Of a stretch of DNA of 64,000 nucleotides, positions 28,711 to 37,559 are shown piece by piece. The position numbers and the translations under genes are program-made. Under the pieces are notes generated by a model. That model was not told the DNA's origin. It worked only from the letters and a program-made list of their open reading frames with translations, and searched no databases. Source of the DNA: Butyrivibrio sp. INlla21 (lineage in GTDB: Bacteria; Bacillota; Clostridia; Lachnospirales; Lachnospiraceae); the NCBI RefSeq assembly GCF_900116875.1, contig NZ_FPCC01000002.1, positions 208,235 through 272,234 on the forward strand, written 5' to 3'. How positions within the stretch are numbered: the first letter of the stretch is position 1; every line of letters starts with the position of its first letter.

Positions 28711-30285
28711 TTATGAATTACGACTTCGTTCACCGCTTGGGCTTAATTCTTCATCGGGCGTCTCGGGCCTTCCTTCTCCAACTTCTCCTTGAACCCCGGC
28801 AGTAGTATAAGAACTCTGCAGAGGATGATTCATAAGAGTATTCAGATGGAGCACATTATTCTCCAAGAATTCCATAGCCAAAGCATCTTTTTCAGAGATT
28901 CCCTGCGTTGTTAAATATGCAAGGCGAGTGCTGAAAGAATACTGCGCCGATGTTAGAAGTTCTTCGCCAAGATCCTTCTTGGTATAAACAGACACCTCAA
29001 AGTATTTCACTTTGCAAGCTCTGTTTCCCAGATCAAACGAAAGTTGGAAGTTTGTAAATCCTTCAATCTGCGGCAGCAAACTACTGATTGCAAACTCAGT
29101 CTCCGCTTTAAGCCATGCGTTAAACATTGCAGTGTTATTAAGATTGTTGGCGTTTATCACAGCACCACCACCGGCCGTTGATAAGATAGTATTCTGAGAT
29201 TGTTCATACCTATCCACATCTTTGTCGGCAGCAGTATCTGAGAAATTAACTACATCAAGTCCGTCGCCCGGAACCATGGCAGCTGCCACATAATCGGGAA
29301 GAGCATTCTGGACCATTTTGCTAAAGTATTCAAATGCAAGGTCCGGGCTTATTTCAAAGTCGTCAGCCATCTTGGCACCAGACAGAACCTTCATTGGAAG
29401 AGTAATAAGCTTATATATACTTAGTTCGTCTGCTATAGCCTGATTGTCTGCAATGTCCATAAGAGAAGCAAGCTCTTGGAACAGAGTAGCCATCGGAGGG
29501 ATTATTAAATTCCAATCCGAGCTTCTAAACTTAAAACAAGCGGCATATTCATCGGGGACTTGAATGTATTTAACATTTGTTCTTTCATACTCTTTCCACA
29601 TAGAAGCAAGAGGTTCACCAATCCATTCAATAACTTGTTGACCTGCTTGGCTTTTATACTTTGTCATGTCTATTGCAAAAGCAAAATTACCCGTAAAGTA
29701 TTTACCAACAATCACACAATATGAGGGATCAAGAATATAAAAGAAAGAGCCCGTGTCATCTTTAAAGAATAAAGAATAACACACATCCTCCGTGTAGCAC
29801 TTTACAGCCACGTCATACCAATTACCTTGGATATTGTATTTCTCAAGGCAATCAAGTGTGTCATTGTAGCTTTTAAGCATCTTCGAAGAGTCACTGTCCT
29901 TAGTTAGGTCATACTTTGGTATTACTTGCCTACAGCGCAGATCCCACATAGTTGCATACCATTGTACAAGCCTAAAATATATCTGCGACCTATAATACAA
30001 ATATCTTGAAACATTGATAAGGTTCGTTTCATTTGAAGCAGGAGCTTGGAGGTAACCTCTAATAGTTTCCCTTGTATAAGCCGTCATACTTTTAGACGAA
30101 GTCTTATTGGGGTCTCTGAATTGTTTCATAGCTTTCATAGCAGCATCATAATTCTTCTTTACCCTTTCAGACTCTTCATTACGAAAACGCTCACTTATTG
30201 CTTCAACCGTTTGATTAGGTTTTCCTACCGGAGTTGACACTTTTGCTACAGAGGTGCCATTAGCACCTGTTTTTTTTCGAGCCAT
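28711..30285 (-). CDS. Portal protein (524 aa)
   Basis: Called from size and its position directly after the large terminase and before protease and capsid genes. Features that agree: a Lys-rich N-terminus, a helical stretch with YTRETIRGYLQAPASNETNL and LYYRSQIYFRLVQWYATMWD, and a C-terminal disordered tail rich in Glu, Pro and Ser. As a dodecamer it forms the DNA channel at the capsid vertex and docks the terminase. Start after AAGGAGGTTGCCGA. Confidence 0.8.
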   Translation of the reverse strand: MARKKTGANGTSVAKVSTPVGKPNQTVEAISERFRNEESERVKKNYDAAMKAMKQFRDPNKTSSKSMTAYTRETIRGYLQAPASNETNLINVSRYLYYRSQIYFRLVQWYATMWDLRCRQVIPKYDLTKDSDSSKMLKSYNDTLDCLEKYNIQGNWYDVAVKCYTEDVCYSLFFKDDTGSFFYILDPSYCVIVGKYFTGNFAFAIDMTKYKSQAGQQVIEWIGEPLASMWKEYERTNVKYIQVPDEYAACFKFRSSDWNLIIPPMATLFQELASLMDIADNQAIADELSIYKLITLPMKVLSGAKMADDFEISPDLAFEYFSKMVQNALPDYVAAAMVPGDGLDVVNFSDTAADKDVDRYEQSQNTILSTAGGGAVINANNLNNTAMFNAWLKAETEFAISSLLPQIEGFTNFQLSFDLGNRACKVKYFEVSVYTKKDLGEELLTSAQYSFSTRLAYLTTQGISEKDALAMEFLENNVLHLNTLMNHPLQSSYTTAGVQGEVGEGRPETPDEELSPSGERSRNS

Positions 30286-30297
30286 TCGGCAACCTCC

Positions 30298-31841
30298 TTA
30301 TTTTTTTATTTTCCCCTTACGCATATACATAAGGTCTAATATCTGTTTTGCATTACTTTGTTGTGGTTTTAATTGAGTATTCAATATCTGCACCACCGCG
30401 TTGTTATAAAGCATAGAAGAGTATCTATCCTTTCTTGTTCCACTGCGTTCCTTCAATCTGACCTTATTATTTACAAGCTCATGATCGAGGTTTATAGCCT
30501 CATTTATAAGAAGAGAGGTCTGGACGTATGACATGATTACATCCGTCTGCTCCTTTTCGGAAAGGCTTGAATAAGATGGAATCTTCTTCACAATCTCAGA
30601 AGCGTCATGACTATCTACAAGAAGATTTATCTCTCCGTTCTTAAGGCTTGTTCTTAACGCCGTAGCAGCATTAGAATTAAAGTCCGCAGATGCTTTTATA
30701 CACCAAACGCACTTACGTGCATTTCTTACTTTGCATCTTTCAGCCATTTCTGGGTTATTGCATGCAGCAAGCGCTCCATAGGTTTCTCCGGTGTCAGGGT
30801 CATACTGTTCCTTAATAATAAAATCATAGACTCCCAAACCGACTCCGGCGCAGTCCAGAACTAAATCTGTGCAATTATAATGATAAAAATAACGCATAAT
30901 TATAATGCCTAGCTCATCTGTGGTGAGACCTTCTCGGCTATCTAAGAACACATAATTACTTCGATACCTTTTATCATCAGGAATGGCGACATTGATCTGA
31001 ATACTTGTTGAGTCGTTATCATGCTTGGTTGATGCCATAAGAGCTACGTCCACCGACATAATACGCCTTTCGTTTGGTGACAGCTCGGGAACATGGATGC
31101 CACGTTTTTCGTACATGAAGAGTGGGAGATAAGCATTCTTAATCTTTCTCCTATTATTGAAATCTTCATAAGAAAAGAACGCATCACTGTTCTGCCCGTA
31201 GAATAAACACTCCATCTCCATGCTCCATGAAACGGGATCGAAATCTTCCTCAGACATCTCATCCTCAACTTCTTCTCGCATAAGAAGACCGCTCTGTATA
31301 GCATGCTGATAAGGAAGGCCACAAATAAAATAACTTCGCTTGTCATCGAGCATGTTCGCAAGGAACGACTGAGCCTTTTTAAAACACCAGTGAGAAGAGT
31401 ACCATGCGGAACTCATATATATCTCAGTGTTTCTCTCTTGAAGGTGAGAGTATTCAGGCTTGTTTAAGTAGCCCGGAGATCTTGGAGCCGTCAAAAACTT
31501 CTTTATGACAGTAGTGATCGTCTTAAGGTCAACCATTCTAAACTCGTCTATGATGATAACGTTCGCTCTGTTATGGCGAGCATTATCATTGGCAGTAACG
31601 ATATGGATGTAAGAGCCATTCCAAAAATCGCACTTGCCCGTATTAGGGCTATCAGAGATAGCTTGTATCTCATTACATAAATTCTGAGAGCCCCAACCAT
31701 AATTCTTCATGAAGTCATCCTTTATCTTGCTGATAACTTCCATTGCTTGTCCCTTAGTACCGGATACTACGCATATCTTCGTACCGGGGTATAAGATACA
31801 TCTAATTACACAATAGAGACTTGTACACCAAGTCTTGCCGG
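30298..31841 (-). CDS. terL: Terminase large subunit, exon 2
   Basis: This exon resumes with CC-GGC-AAG-ACT, which completes the Walker A Ser-Gly-Lys-Thr. It carries Walker B as ANVIIIDEFRMV (about residues 165-175 of the joined protein), a motif III-type TSWYSSHW region, and the RNase H-like nuclease with MSVDVALMAS, LVLDCAGVGLGVYDFI and a later acidic residue. Joined with exon 1 the protein has 585 residues, a normal size. It packages DNA into the prohead through the portal and cuts the concatemer. The frame alone seems to start at the ATG at 31743, but that would drop Walker A. Confidence 0.92.
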
Positions 31842-32099
31842 CAATATGTTATCTCAGAGGCTTTTTATCCTCTGATTCTTATAGTTCTTTTCCTATAAGT
31901 TCAGCGCACATTTTCACCTACGACTTTACGTTAAGGTGTCGGACACTCTTGGATAGATTATTCTTTTCGTCACTATCTGCGCGTTACGGTGTTATCATGC
32001 CTTTTAATTCATGATAGTTACCTCGGTGTTGGCATTTCAGCGTCCACCGATTTTGCCCGATTATAACTATATATTTCTATATAGCAGAGCCATTAGTTA
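31842..32099 (-). ncRNA. Compact group I intron inside terL
   Basis: Exon 1 ends GGGT and the intron starts TAACTAATGGCTC, so the guide GCTC pairs with GGGT (with one G-U pair and the U-G splice pair). The end is GATAACATATTG. Core elements are CGGGCAAAATCGGTG and CCAACACCGAGGTAAC; P7 is GCGCA (in GTAACGCGCAG) with TGCGC (in AAATGTGCGCTG). At 258 nt it has no room for an endonuclease gene. Splicing restores the codon for Ser in ASRGSGKT. Confidence 0.88.
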
Positions 32100-32313
32100 A
32101 CCCACGACTGGCGAAATACATGAAATGTATCATGTGCATCATCATGTATAGAAGTATCTTTTGAAATATTTTTAATTTAACATTCAAGAACTCTGCAGCA
32201 AAACGCTGAGGATTCTCTCGATAGAAGGAGGCCCAATAGCCAACACCTTCCATTATTCGTTCGGATTTTTCTTGTTGTACTTCTGCAAATGTTTTCTTAG
32301 CAGCCTTAGCCAT
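32100..32313 (-). CDS. terL: Terminase large subunit, exon 1 (71 codons)
   Basis: Starts MAKAAKKTFAEVQQEKSERI at 32313, overlapping the upstream stop, and continues through FYRENPQRFAAEFL to YFASRG. This is the standard N-terminus of phage large terminases just before Walker A. The frame reads on into the intron and stops at 32077, which gives a meaningless tail LTNGSAI. Confidence 0.88.
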
Positions 32314-33370
32314 CCATATTACCAAATACCCTGTCGAAGATAGATTCACTGTCTTCTTCCTCTTCATATGTCGGAGGTTCAACAGTGTATTTCTTCATAT
32401 ACTTTTCATAGATATTTGCAAAAGCATTTTTCAGTCCGAACATTTTACTTAGATGTCCTTTAAAGAAAACATCTATAAGTAAACCTATTTTATCTACGTC
32501 CTTTAGTTCTGGATCGATTTCCGGAAGAGGGCGGTCCTCTTCAAATTTTTGTATAAGAGTTCCAAACGTCTGCGCATCAGTTACATTGTTAGATGCGGAC
32601 TGTCTGGGGGTTATGTTTGCCGTTTGAAGCCATTGCTGATAAGTAGCATCAAGCTTATCTGTAGAGTCGCCTGCCAACGTAGCCTTATGGATCTCAAGTT
32701 TCTTCATAGCCAAGCGCTCAAAGATTTCTTCCTGTGCCTTTGTATTGCATTCATAGCGAGTCATCCATTCTTGATATTCATTCTCAAGGAATTGATATTC
32801 CTCATCTGAATAGCCGGCACCAAATCTCTTGCGTCCATTCTTAACGGTGCGCGGGCTAATCTTTGCAACGCCCTCACTATCTTCATCATCAAGATCTTCA
32901 TCTGTAGCAGTGTAGCTACTATCTTTCCACGTCTTACCTTTGTATTGAGGAAAAGATTTATACTGAGTAACTAACATCTGGAAAGCAGTAGGCCGCTGCC
33001 TTTCGCCTGTATCTTCCTCAATCTTTTTTAGACAGTTCTGATATAAACTCTCTATAAAAGGAAGATCAAGTAATTGCAATACTTTCATTGTCTTTTCTCT
33101 GTTATCCGTGCGAGTCTTTGTCTTCTTGTCGTAATCTGTCGCCATATCCAACAAGCATTCAGTACAAAAATAAAAACGCCCGGTTGCAAAACGTTGGTCC
33201 TGATAAAAAGCCGTAGCTTTTTTCCATTCACCACAACACGGACACAATAGTTTCTCGCCATTAACTACATCAGTGTAATCATCGGCAAGCATGTTATACT
33301 CCGTTCGCAATACGCCGATAGGAGTACGGGCCACGGATTTGGGATTGCGTGGCGTGATCATCTTTGCCAT
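32306..33370 (-). CDS. Zinc-finger protein in small-terminase position (354 aa)
   Basis: Near residue 40 there is a CPCCGEWKKA pair and CTECL about 25 residues later, a zinc ribbon. Long helical parts follow (EKTMKVLQLLDLPFIESLYQ; EEYQFLENEYQEWMTRYECN) and an acidic C-terminus. It directly precedes terL and overlaps its start, which is the place of the small terminase or a DNA-recognition partner. That role is inferred. Confidence 0.7.
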   Translation of the reverse strand: MAKMITPRNPKSVARTPIGVLRTEYNMLADDYTDVVNGEKLLCPCCGEWKKATAFYQDQRFATGRFYFCTECLLDMATDYDKKTKTRTDNREKTMKVLQLLDLPFIESLYQNCLKKIEEDTGERQRPTAFQMLVTQYKSFPQYKGKTWKDSSYTATDEDLDDEDSEGVAKISPRTVKNGRKRFGAGYSDEEYQFLENEYQEWMTRYECNTKAQEEIFERLAMKKLEIHKATLAGDSTDKLDATYQQWLQTANITPRQSASNNVTDAQTFGTLIQKFEEDRPLPEIDPELKDVDKIGLLIDVFFKGHLSKMFGLKNAFANIYEKYMKKYTVEPPTYEEEEDSESIFDRVFGNMDG

Positions 33371-33394
33371 ATTATTTTCCTTTCATTCTCAAAC

Positions 33395-33421
33395 AAAAAG
33401 ACACTCTGTATAAAGAGTGTC
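33395..33421 (-). terminator. Terminator after the HU-like gene
   Basis: GACACTCT and AGAGTGTC pair around TTATAC on the minus strand and are followed by TTTTTGTTT. Confidence 0.8.
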
Positions 33422-33710
33422 ATCCTGTCCCATTAAGCTTCTGCTTAAATGTAGTCGAAAGCAGTATGCCTATAGTTTTTCTGTTCTTTACCTCTACAAT
33501 ATCCAACGTTTTAGGATTGAGATATTCTCCATCTTTTACCGGCCTTGGTTTTAATGTTATCCCGTAAAAGGGACGAACAGCCTCACCTTCGCGGAAGCTA
33601 TTCATGAGAATATCTTCTCCAGCCTCAATGACCTTCTGGACATCCTCAACCTCAACATTAGATCGAAGAGATATCTCTCTAATAAATTCCGATCTGTTCA
33701 TTACTTCCAT
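33420..33710 (-). CDS. HU-like DNA-binding protein (96 aa)
   Basis: MNRSEFIREISLRSNVEVED and VQKVIEAGEDILMNSFREGE match the two N-terminal helices of HU/IHF, and VRPFYGITLKPRPVKDGEYL fits the beta-arm region. The ATG at 33710 follows AAAGGA; a TTG at 33740 is a weaker alternative. HU proteins bend and compact DNA and could shape the phage genome for replication or packaging. It is a one-gene unit ending at a terminator. Confidence 0.7.
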   Translation of the reverse strand: MEVMNRSEFIREISLRSNVEVEDVQKVIEAGEDILMNSFREGEAVRPFYGITLKPRPVKDGEYLNPKTLDIVEVKNRKTIGILLSTTFKQKLNGTG

Positions 33711-33831
33711 TTCTTTTTCCTTTTTATCCTTTTTATCCAATTACAGTTACAAAATTCACAGTCGTAGACTTGCAAATTTCCCTATCCCTTATAAGGAACT
33801 GAACTGAAATATAAAATAAATATAAACTGGG

Positions 33832-34485
33832 TCATAAATGGACAGGCTCGGACTCCTTACTCGTCATAGAAAGATACTGCTTTCCGAAATCATTCAAATC
33901 CTTTGTGACATATGCAACTGGCGAATCAGGGACAAGATTCACGCGATAACCACTCTTATCAATCATGTGATTGATTTCTATTAAGCCATCGTTATAAAGG
34001 GCATGAAGTATCTGAAGTTTTTCTTTATAAGTCACATGGACATTAGCATATTTAAAAATATCTGTTTCCGAACAGTTAATCCACCCAAGAGTAGGAGAGT
34101 ATATCTTCGCAAGAGCATAGAGGGCGAAGAGGACTTTGCGCTCTTTTCTATACACCGCGCTGTTAATTATCTTCAATTCTTCTTCGGTAAAAGAGATTTC
34201 AGATACCTCACGCAGTTCATGAGGGAAAGATCCATCTCTTAAGCGTTTACAATACTGTCTTGTAAAATCAGCAAACCTATATTCCTGATATTCAAGGAGA
34301 GACATGTTCATCATTCCGATTACATCAAGGACGTAGCGGATATAAGTATTTAAATCTTCATCCTTGAATTTCTCATAATAATACCTTGCGATATATCTAA
34401 TAAGCCCTTTCACGCTCATGTTAGAGGGTTTACTACCTTCTCTTAGAATATCCTCAACATACTTCTTCTCGTCAGCTATTATCAT
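33832..34485 (-). CDS. Helical protein, possible regulator (217 aa)
   Basis: Unrecognised. The helical second half (KVLFALYALAKIYSPTLGWI, TYKEKLQILHALYNDGLIEI) looks like a winged-helix or replication-initiator-type domain. It lies downstream of the RNA polymerase gene with a 34-base gap and an AGGATTGGGATG-type start, so it is probably made together with the polymerase. Confidence 0.6.
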   Translation of the reverse strand: MIIADEKKYVEDILREGSKPSNMSVKGLIRYIARYYYEKFKDEDLNTYIRYVLDVIGMMNMSLLEYQEYRFADFTRQYCKRLRDGSFPHELREVSEISFTEEELKIINSAVYRKERKVLFALYALAKIYSPTLGWINCSETDIFKYANVHVTYKEKLQILHALYNDGLIEINHMIDKSGYRVNLVPDSPVAYVTKDLNDFGKQYLSMTSKESEPVHL

Positions 34486-34519
34486 CCCAATCCTCCCACT
34501 TTGTTACTGTTAATTATTG

Positions 34520-36973
34520 CTAGTGCTGCAAATCTTTTACTCGAGTCACAATCATCTCACCAATCACATCCCAACAAAATTGCCTGTTGATTGCATTCCC
34601 GTAATAAAGATCAAGTATCACATCGTATCTTTGTTCATCGTTAGGAATGAGCTTTTCGGCCTCTTGTCTATAATATCTTTGCACGAGCTTACGATTATTA
34701 TTCCCCTGTTCCCGGCTAAGATAGTCTGTGTTTTTCAGATTTTCATGGACCGCTATAGAATACTCATTTGCCAGTTCTTGCATCTTGCCTTTAAGGTCAG
34801 AAGAATAAGATACCCCATACTTAAGCAGTTCGTAATCAAACACTGACTCCCTCTTTACCTTGGAGACAATTCCTTTAAACTGGCCTTCTATATACCAACA
34901 GATTCTATTCATTGCACACGGTCCCATTCCAAATGGGTTACGAGACTCCTTGTATTCAAGGAACTCTTTATCCGGTTCTATAACTTCGCCGTAAGTTATC
35001 TGTTGTGTCTTCTCTGACTCTTTAAGGTATTTGTTATACCTTGCCTTATAATCATCATAGACATAGATCATGAAGTAAGGTTTCTTGTTGGCACATATAG
35101 AACGCTGGAAATCATTCTCACATTTATGTAGGTCATACCAGTACTTTGGCATTGGTTCCGCTAAAATTCCCTTAATTTTGTCCAATTCCAGCTGCTGGAA
35201 ATGCTGCCCTGCAGCGATTCTCCGCTGAAGCTCATCATACTCTGCTGAACCTTTTTCAAAATGGGATTGAGTTTCCATCATCGTAGTAATGCGGTTAGTT
35301 ATAGTCCCAACTTGATTACCCATTCCGTTCCAATTACTCTTAACAATATCTTCCTCGGTAGGAATAATCTTGGACGCATTATGTTGTATGCATATCAGCG
35401 CAGGTAGTTTTCTATATCTCTTTAACAGTATTGGATTGTTCGTAGAGAAATTTATGTCCCCATCAAAATCTTCCCCATTGAGTGCTTGGCACATTGTATC
35501 CCAACCATTAAGAATCATTATTCCATCCATGTATTGATACCAATATGCGTGTTCTGGCTGACATACCACCTCGCATCTACGGATATTGTTATGAGAAGTC
35601 ATTGGGCTTCTAAACACAACTACATCATTTGTATTTTTGTTTGACCAGTAGGAAGAGTATATTTCTCCTGCTTTAAGAAGCCCCTTTAATGGAAGCCCAC
35701 ATACATGTTCCATCAAAATAAAAGGATCTCCAGAGCAAATTTGATAGTTGCCATCCACAAGCAGTTTTCCTATCTTGGCGTTATCTATCTTTTTGCGTAT
35801 CATCCTATAGACTGAATCAATGATAAATGGATCACCCATCATATAAGGATTCTCATACAAGGCCCTTTGCCAAGTATTGGGTTCCGAGTTGGAAGATATA
35901 CCAAGGAACCTCAGAGTGGATTCATAATCCCCACACAATGCATCTTTTAGATATTGTACAGTCGGAGCGCAGAGTTCTTCGATATCCTCATCATCAAAAT
36001 CATAAGACTGCAGATACTGGTAATTAAGTTCTCTTTGGTCATCCAGCTCCCTAGGGGATATCTTAGTTACCGCCCAGGTATATCCATTCTCCTCGGTTAG
36101 TCTTATATAATCTTCAATACTGTCATAGGCTTTCCAGAGTTTTAAAGAAGACTCCGTAGTGATCATTTCTATATCTGCGATATTATGCTCATTTCCCCAT
36201 ATATCCGTCACGTTATCCTTGTCATAATAAGTTTCAAAGAACTCCATTATAGGGAATGGGTAGAGCATGCCTTTAAACCAAGCATTTCTAAGACATACAC
36301 CACCGGGAAGGTAATCAAGGCCAAGGCTTTCAGCCACACGGTACATATAATCCACAGTACATATACTGAATCCATCTGCAGTATTGTTTTCGAGAGACTC
36401 ATTTTCCACAGGGATTATCTTAGGGTCAGCACTATCTAAAGGGCAGTCTATGTTAATAACATCTTCGGAAATATGCGTTATACAGTCTGGGACCACAAGA
36501 ATACCTTTAGGACTGCAGATAGGCTGAGAAGCAGAACAGGAGAGTGACTTATAAGCCTCAAGCTTTGACGGGATAATAGGGATAGCTTTTCTTCCACAAT
36601 CACAGCGTCTATTAAGTTCATCCAATACCTCAACATTCACAAACATCAGTGTATTATGCTTAAGGCCATTAGGGGTCCCAACAAAGCGTTTAAAGAGAAT
36701 GCCATTGACCTTTACACCCTTAGATGTTATACGCTTGAAGTCAGCCTTATTTTCAACTTCTGGGACAAAGATATACTGAGAAAAGTCTATCTCGCTTATG
36801 GGTCTGTCTAGTATCTGGGATATAAGACGAAACTCTTGGGCTTCAAAGAGGGAGACTATCTCTCCGCAGAGGAAAGCGTCACGCTTAGAAATCTTCAGGT
36901 CCCAATTATAGTACCTAAGCTTCTTAGTATTGATTTTAAAGATGTCATACTGGGGAACTTTTATGCCTGCCAT
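34520..36973 (-). CDS. Single-chain DFDGD RNA polymerase, YonO-like (817 aa)
   Basis: The signature QALNGEDFDGD lies at residues 497-506; DFDGD binds the catalytic magnesium in the two-barrel polymerases of the YonO, QDE-1 and crAss-like phage type. The length is close to that of YonO, about 900 residues. Other matching parts are the basic surroundings of NIRRCEVVCQPEHAYWYQYM before the motif and NWNGMGNQVGTITNRITTMM after it. YonO and the crAss enzyme transcribe phage DNA without host subunits. Here the gene lies beside terminase and structural genes and behind a sigma-A-type promoter, so late transcription is the likely role (inference). The start follows GAGAGG. Confidence 0.82.
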   Translation of the reverse strand: MAGIKVPQYDIFKINTKKLRYYNWDLKISKRDAFLCGEIVSLFEAQEFRLISQILDRPISEIDFSQYIFVPEVENKADFKRITSKGVKVNGILFKRFVGTPNGLKHNTLMFVNVEVLDELNRRCDCGRKAIPIIPSKLEAYKSLSCSASQPICSPKGILVVPDCITHISEDVINIDCPLDSADPKIIPVENESLENNTADGFSICTVDYMYRVAESLGLDYLPGGVCLRNAWFKGMLYPFPIMEFFETYYDKDNVTDIWGNEHNIADIEMITTESSLKLWKAYDSIEDYIRLTEENGYTWAVTKISPRELDDQRELNYQYLQSYDFDDEDIEELCAPTVQYLKDALCGDYESTLRFLGISSNSEPNTWQRALYENPYMMGDPFIIDSVYRMIRKKIDNAKIGKLLVDGNYQICSGDPFILMEHVCGLPLKGLLKAGEIYSSYWSNKNTNDVVVFRSPMTSHNNIRRCEVVCQPEHAYWYQYMDGIMILNGWDTMCQALNGEDFDGDINFSTNNPILLKRYRKLPALICIQHNASKIIPTEEDIVKSNWNGMGNQVGTITNRITTMMETQSHFEKGSAEYDELQRRIAAGQHFQQLELDKIKGILAEPMPKYWYDLHKCENDFQRSICANKKPYFMIYVYDDYKARYNKYLKESEKTQQITYGEVIEPDKEFLEYKESRNPFGMGPCAMNRICWYIEGQFKGIVSKVKRESVFDYELLKYGVSYSSDLKGKMQELANEYSIAVHENLKNTDYLSREQGNNNRKLVQRYYRQEAEKLIPNDEQRYDVILDLYYGNAINRQFCWDVIGEMIVTRVKDLQH

Positions 36974-37007
36974 AGAAACCTCTCAAGATTTTTGTAATAA
37001 AAAGTGG

Positions 37008-37081
37008 TACATGTTGGACTTGCACCAACGATTCCCGGGGTGAATGGTGGAATATAAGGGAATCCCATTATGGTGTACCTA
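37008..37081 (-). ncRNA. tRNA-like structure 2 (no anticodon arm)
   Basis: In 74 nt there are an acceptor stem (GGTACA/TGTACC) and a proper T arm, GTTGG-TGCAAGT-CCAAC. In place of D and anticodon arms a single 7-pair stem GATTCCC/GGGAATC can form with a 21-base loop. No standard cloverleaf was found and no CCA is encoded. A T-rich stretch follows directly. Confidence 0.45.
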
Positions 37082-37381
37082 AGGCTATTGCCTTTAATAA
37101 GGGGCATCCAAGCCGGGAGGACGCCCCACATACTTGCGACTCGGCGTAAGCATGCAATGAACGCCGTGTCCGTACCATCAGCAGGTACATCGCTGTACAG
37201 ACGCAACCTCAAAATATTTAACGGAGTTACTAGTGATGTAAAAAGATTTTCAAAATAAAATCAGTAGTTACGTTTGGCTGTCTGTACTCAGCCGGCCAGA
37301 CGTTAGTGCCTGTGACTGCCTATACGCTGGGTAGTTGGTTTGTGAAACCTGAGACTTGTAGGTATATAGGCTTACCCTAGA

Positions 37382-37449
37382 TCCTGTGAGAGGAATCGAA
37401 CCTCCGCTTCCAACACATCCCTTGCGGGAGAGCTATATGATGCACAGGA
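37382..37449 (-). ncRNA. tRNA-like structure 1 (no anticodon arm)
   Basis: In 68 nt there are a perfect 7-pair acceptor stem TCCTGTG/CACAGGA and a T arm GGAGG-TTCGATT-CCTCT with the conserved TTCGA loop. The middle contains TCCC-GCAA-GGGA, a short hairpin with a GNRA-type loop, but no anticodon stem. No CCA is encoded. It could be a decayed tRNA or a tRNA mimic used for RNA processing. Confidence 0.5.
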
Positions 37450-37492
37450 AACATTAAGTAGGAGAACTTACTATGACACTGTTCATAGTCAT

Positions 37493-37521
37493 ATTATAAC
37501 CATAAACTTTAAATAATGCAA
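37493..37521 (-). promoter_or_regulatory. Sigma-A-type promoter for the tRNA-like block and RNA polymerase gene
   Basis: Minus strand: TTGCAT, 17 bases, TATAAT. Spacing is optimal and the -10 is a perfect match. It points to the structured RNA region and the DFDGD polymerase. Confidence 0.75.
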
Positions 37522-37559
37522 GTGTAGAAAACACATTTTATACATTTCCTGAGATGCAA

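Larger units (their letters stand above)
36974..37486 (-). ncRNA. Structured untranslated leader or RNA locus before the RNA polymerase gene
   Basis: About 510 bases without a convincing gene lie downstream of a sigma-A-type promoter. They hold two tRNA-like folds and further strong hairpins: GGGGCGTCC/GGATGCCCC near 37105-37131, a 9-pair stem CGTTTGGCT/GGCCAGACG at 37270-37302, and a cloverleaf-like region closed by GCCTATA/TATAGGC at 37317-37372. A frame of 83 codons (36961-37212) crosses these folds and has no ribosome binding site. The RNA may be processed into small units or may act as a leader of the polymerase mRNA. Confidence 0.55.

Noticed and set aside
30298..31743. Large terminase gene starting at the ATG at 31743
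   Set aside because: It would lack the Walker A motif, which is encoded in frame just upstream and completed across the intron.
36961..37212. 83-codon minus-strand frame before the RNA polymerase gene
   Set aside because: It crosses a tRNA-like fold and strong hairpins, has no ribosome binding site, and its composition follows stems rather than codons.
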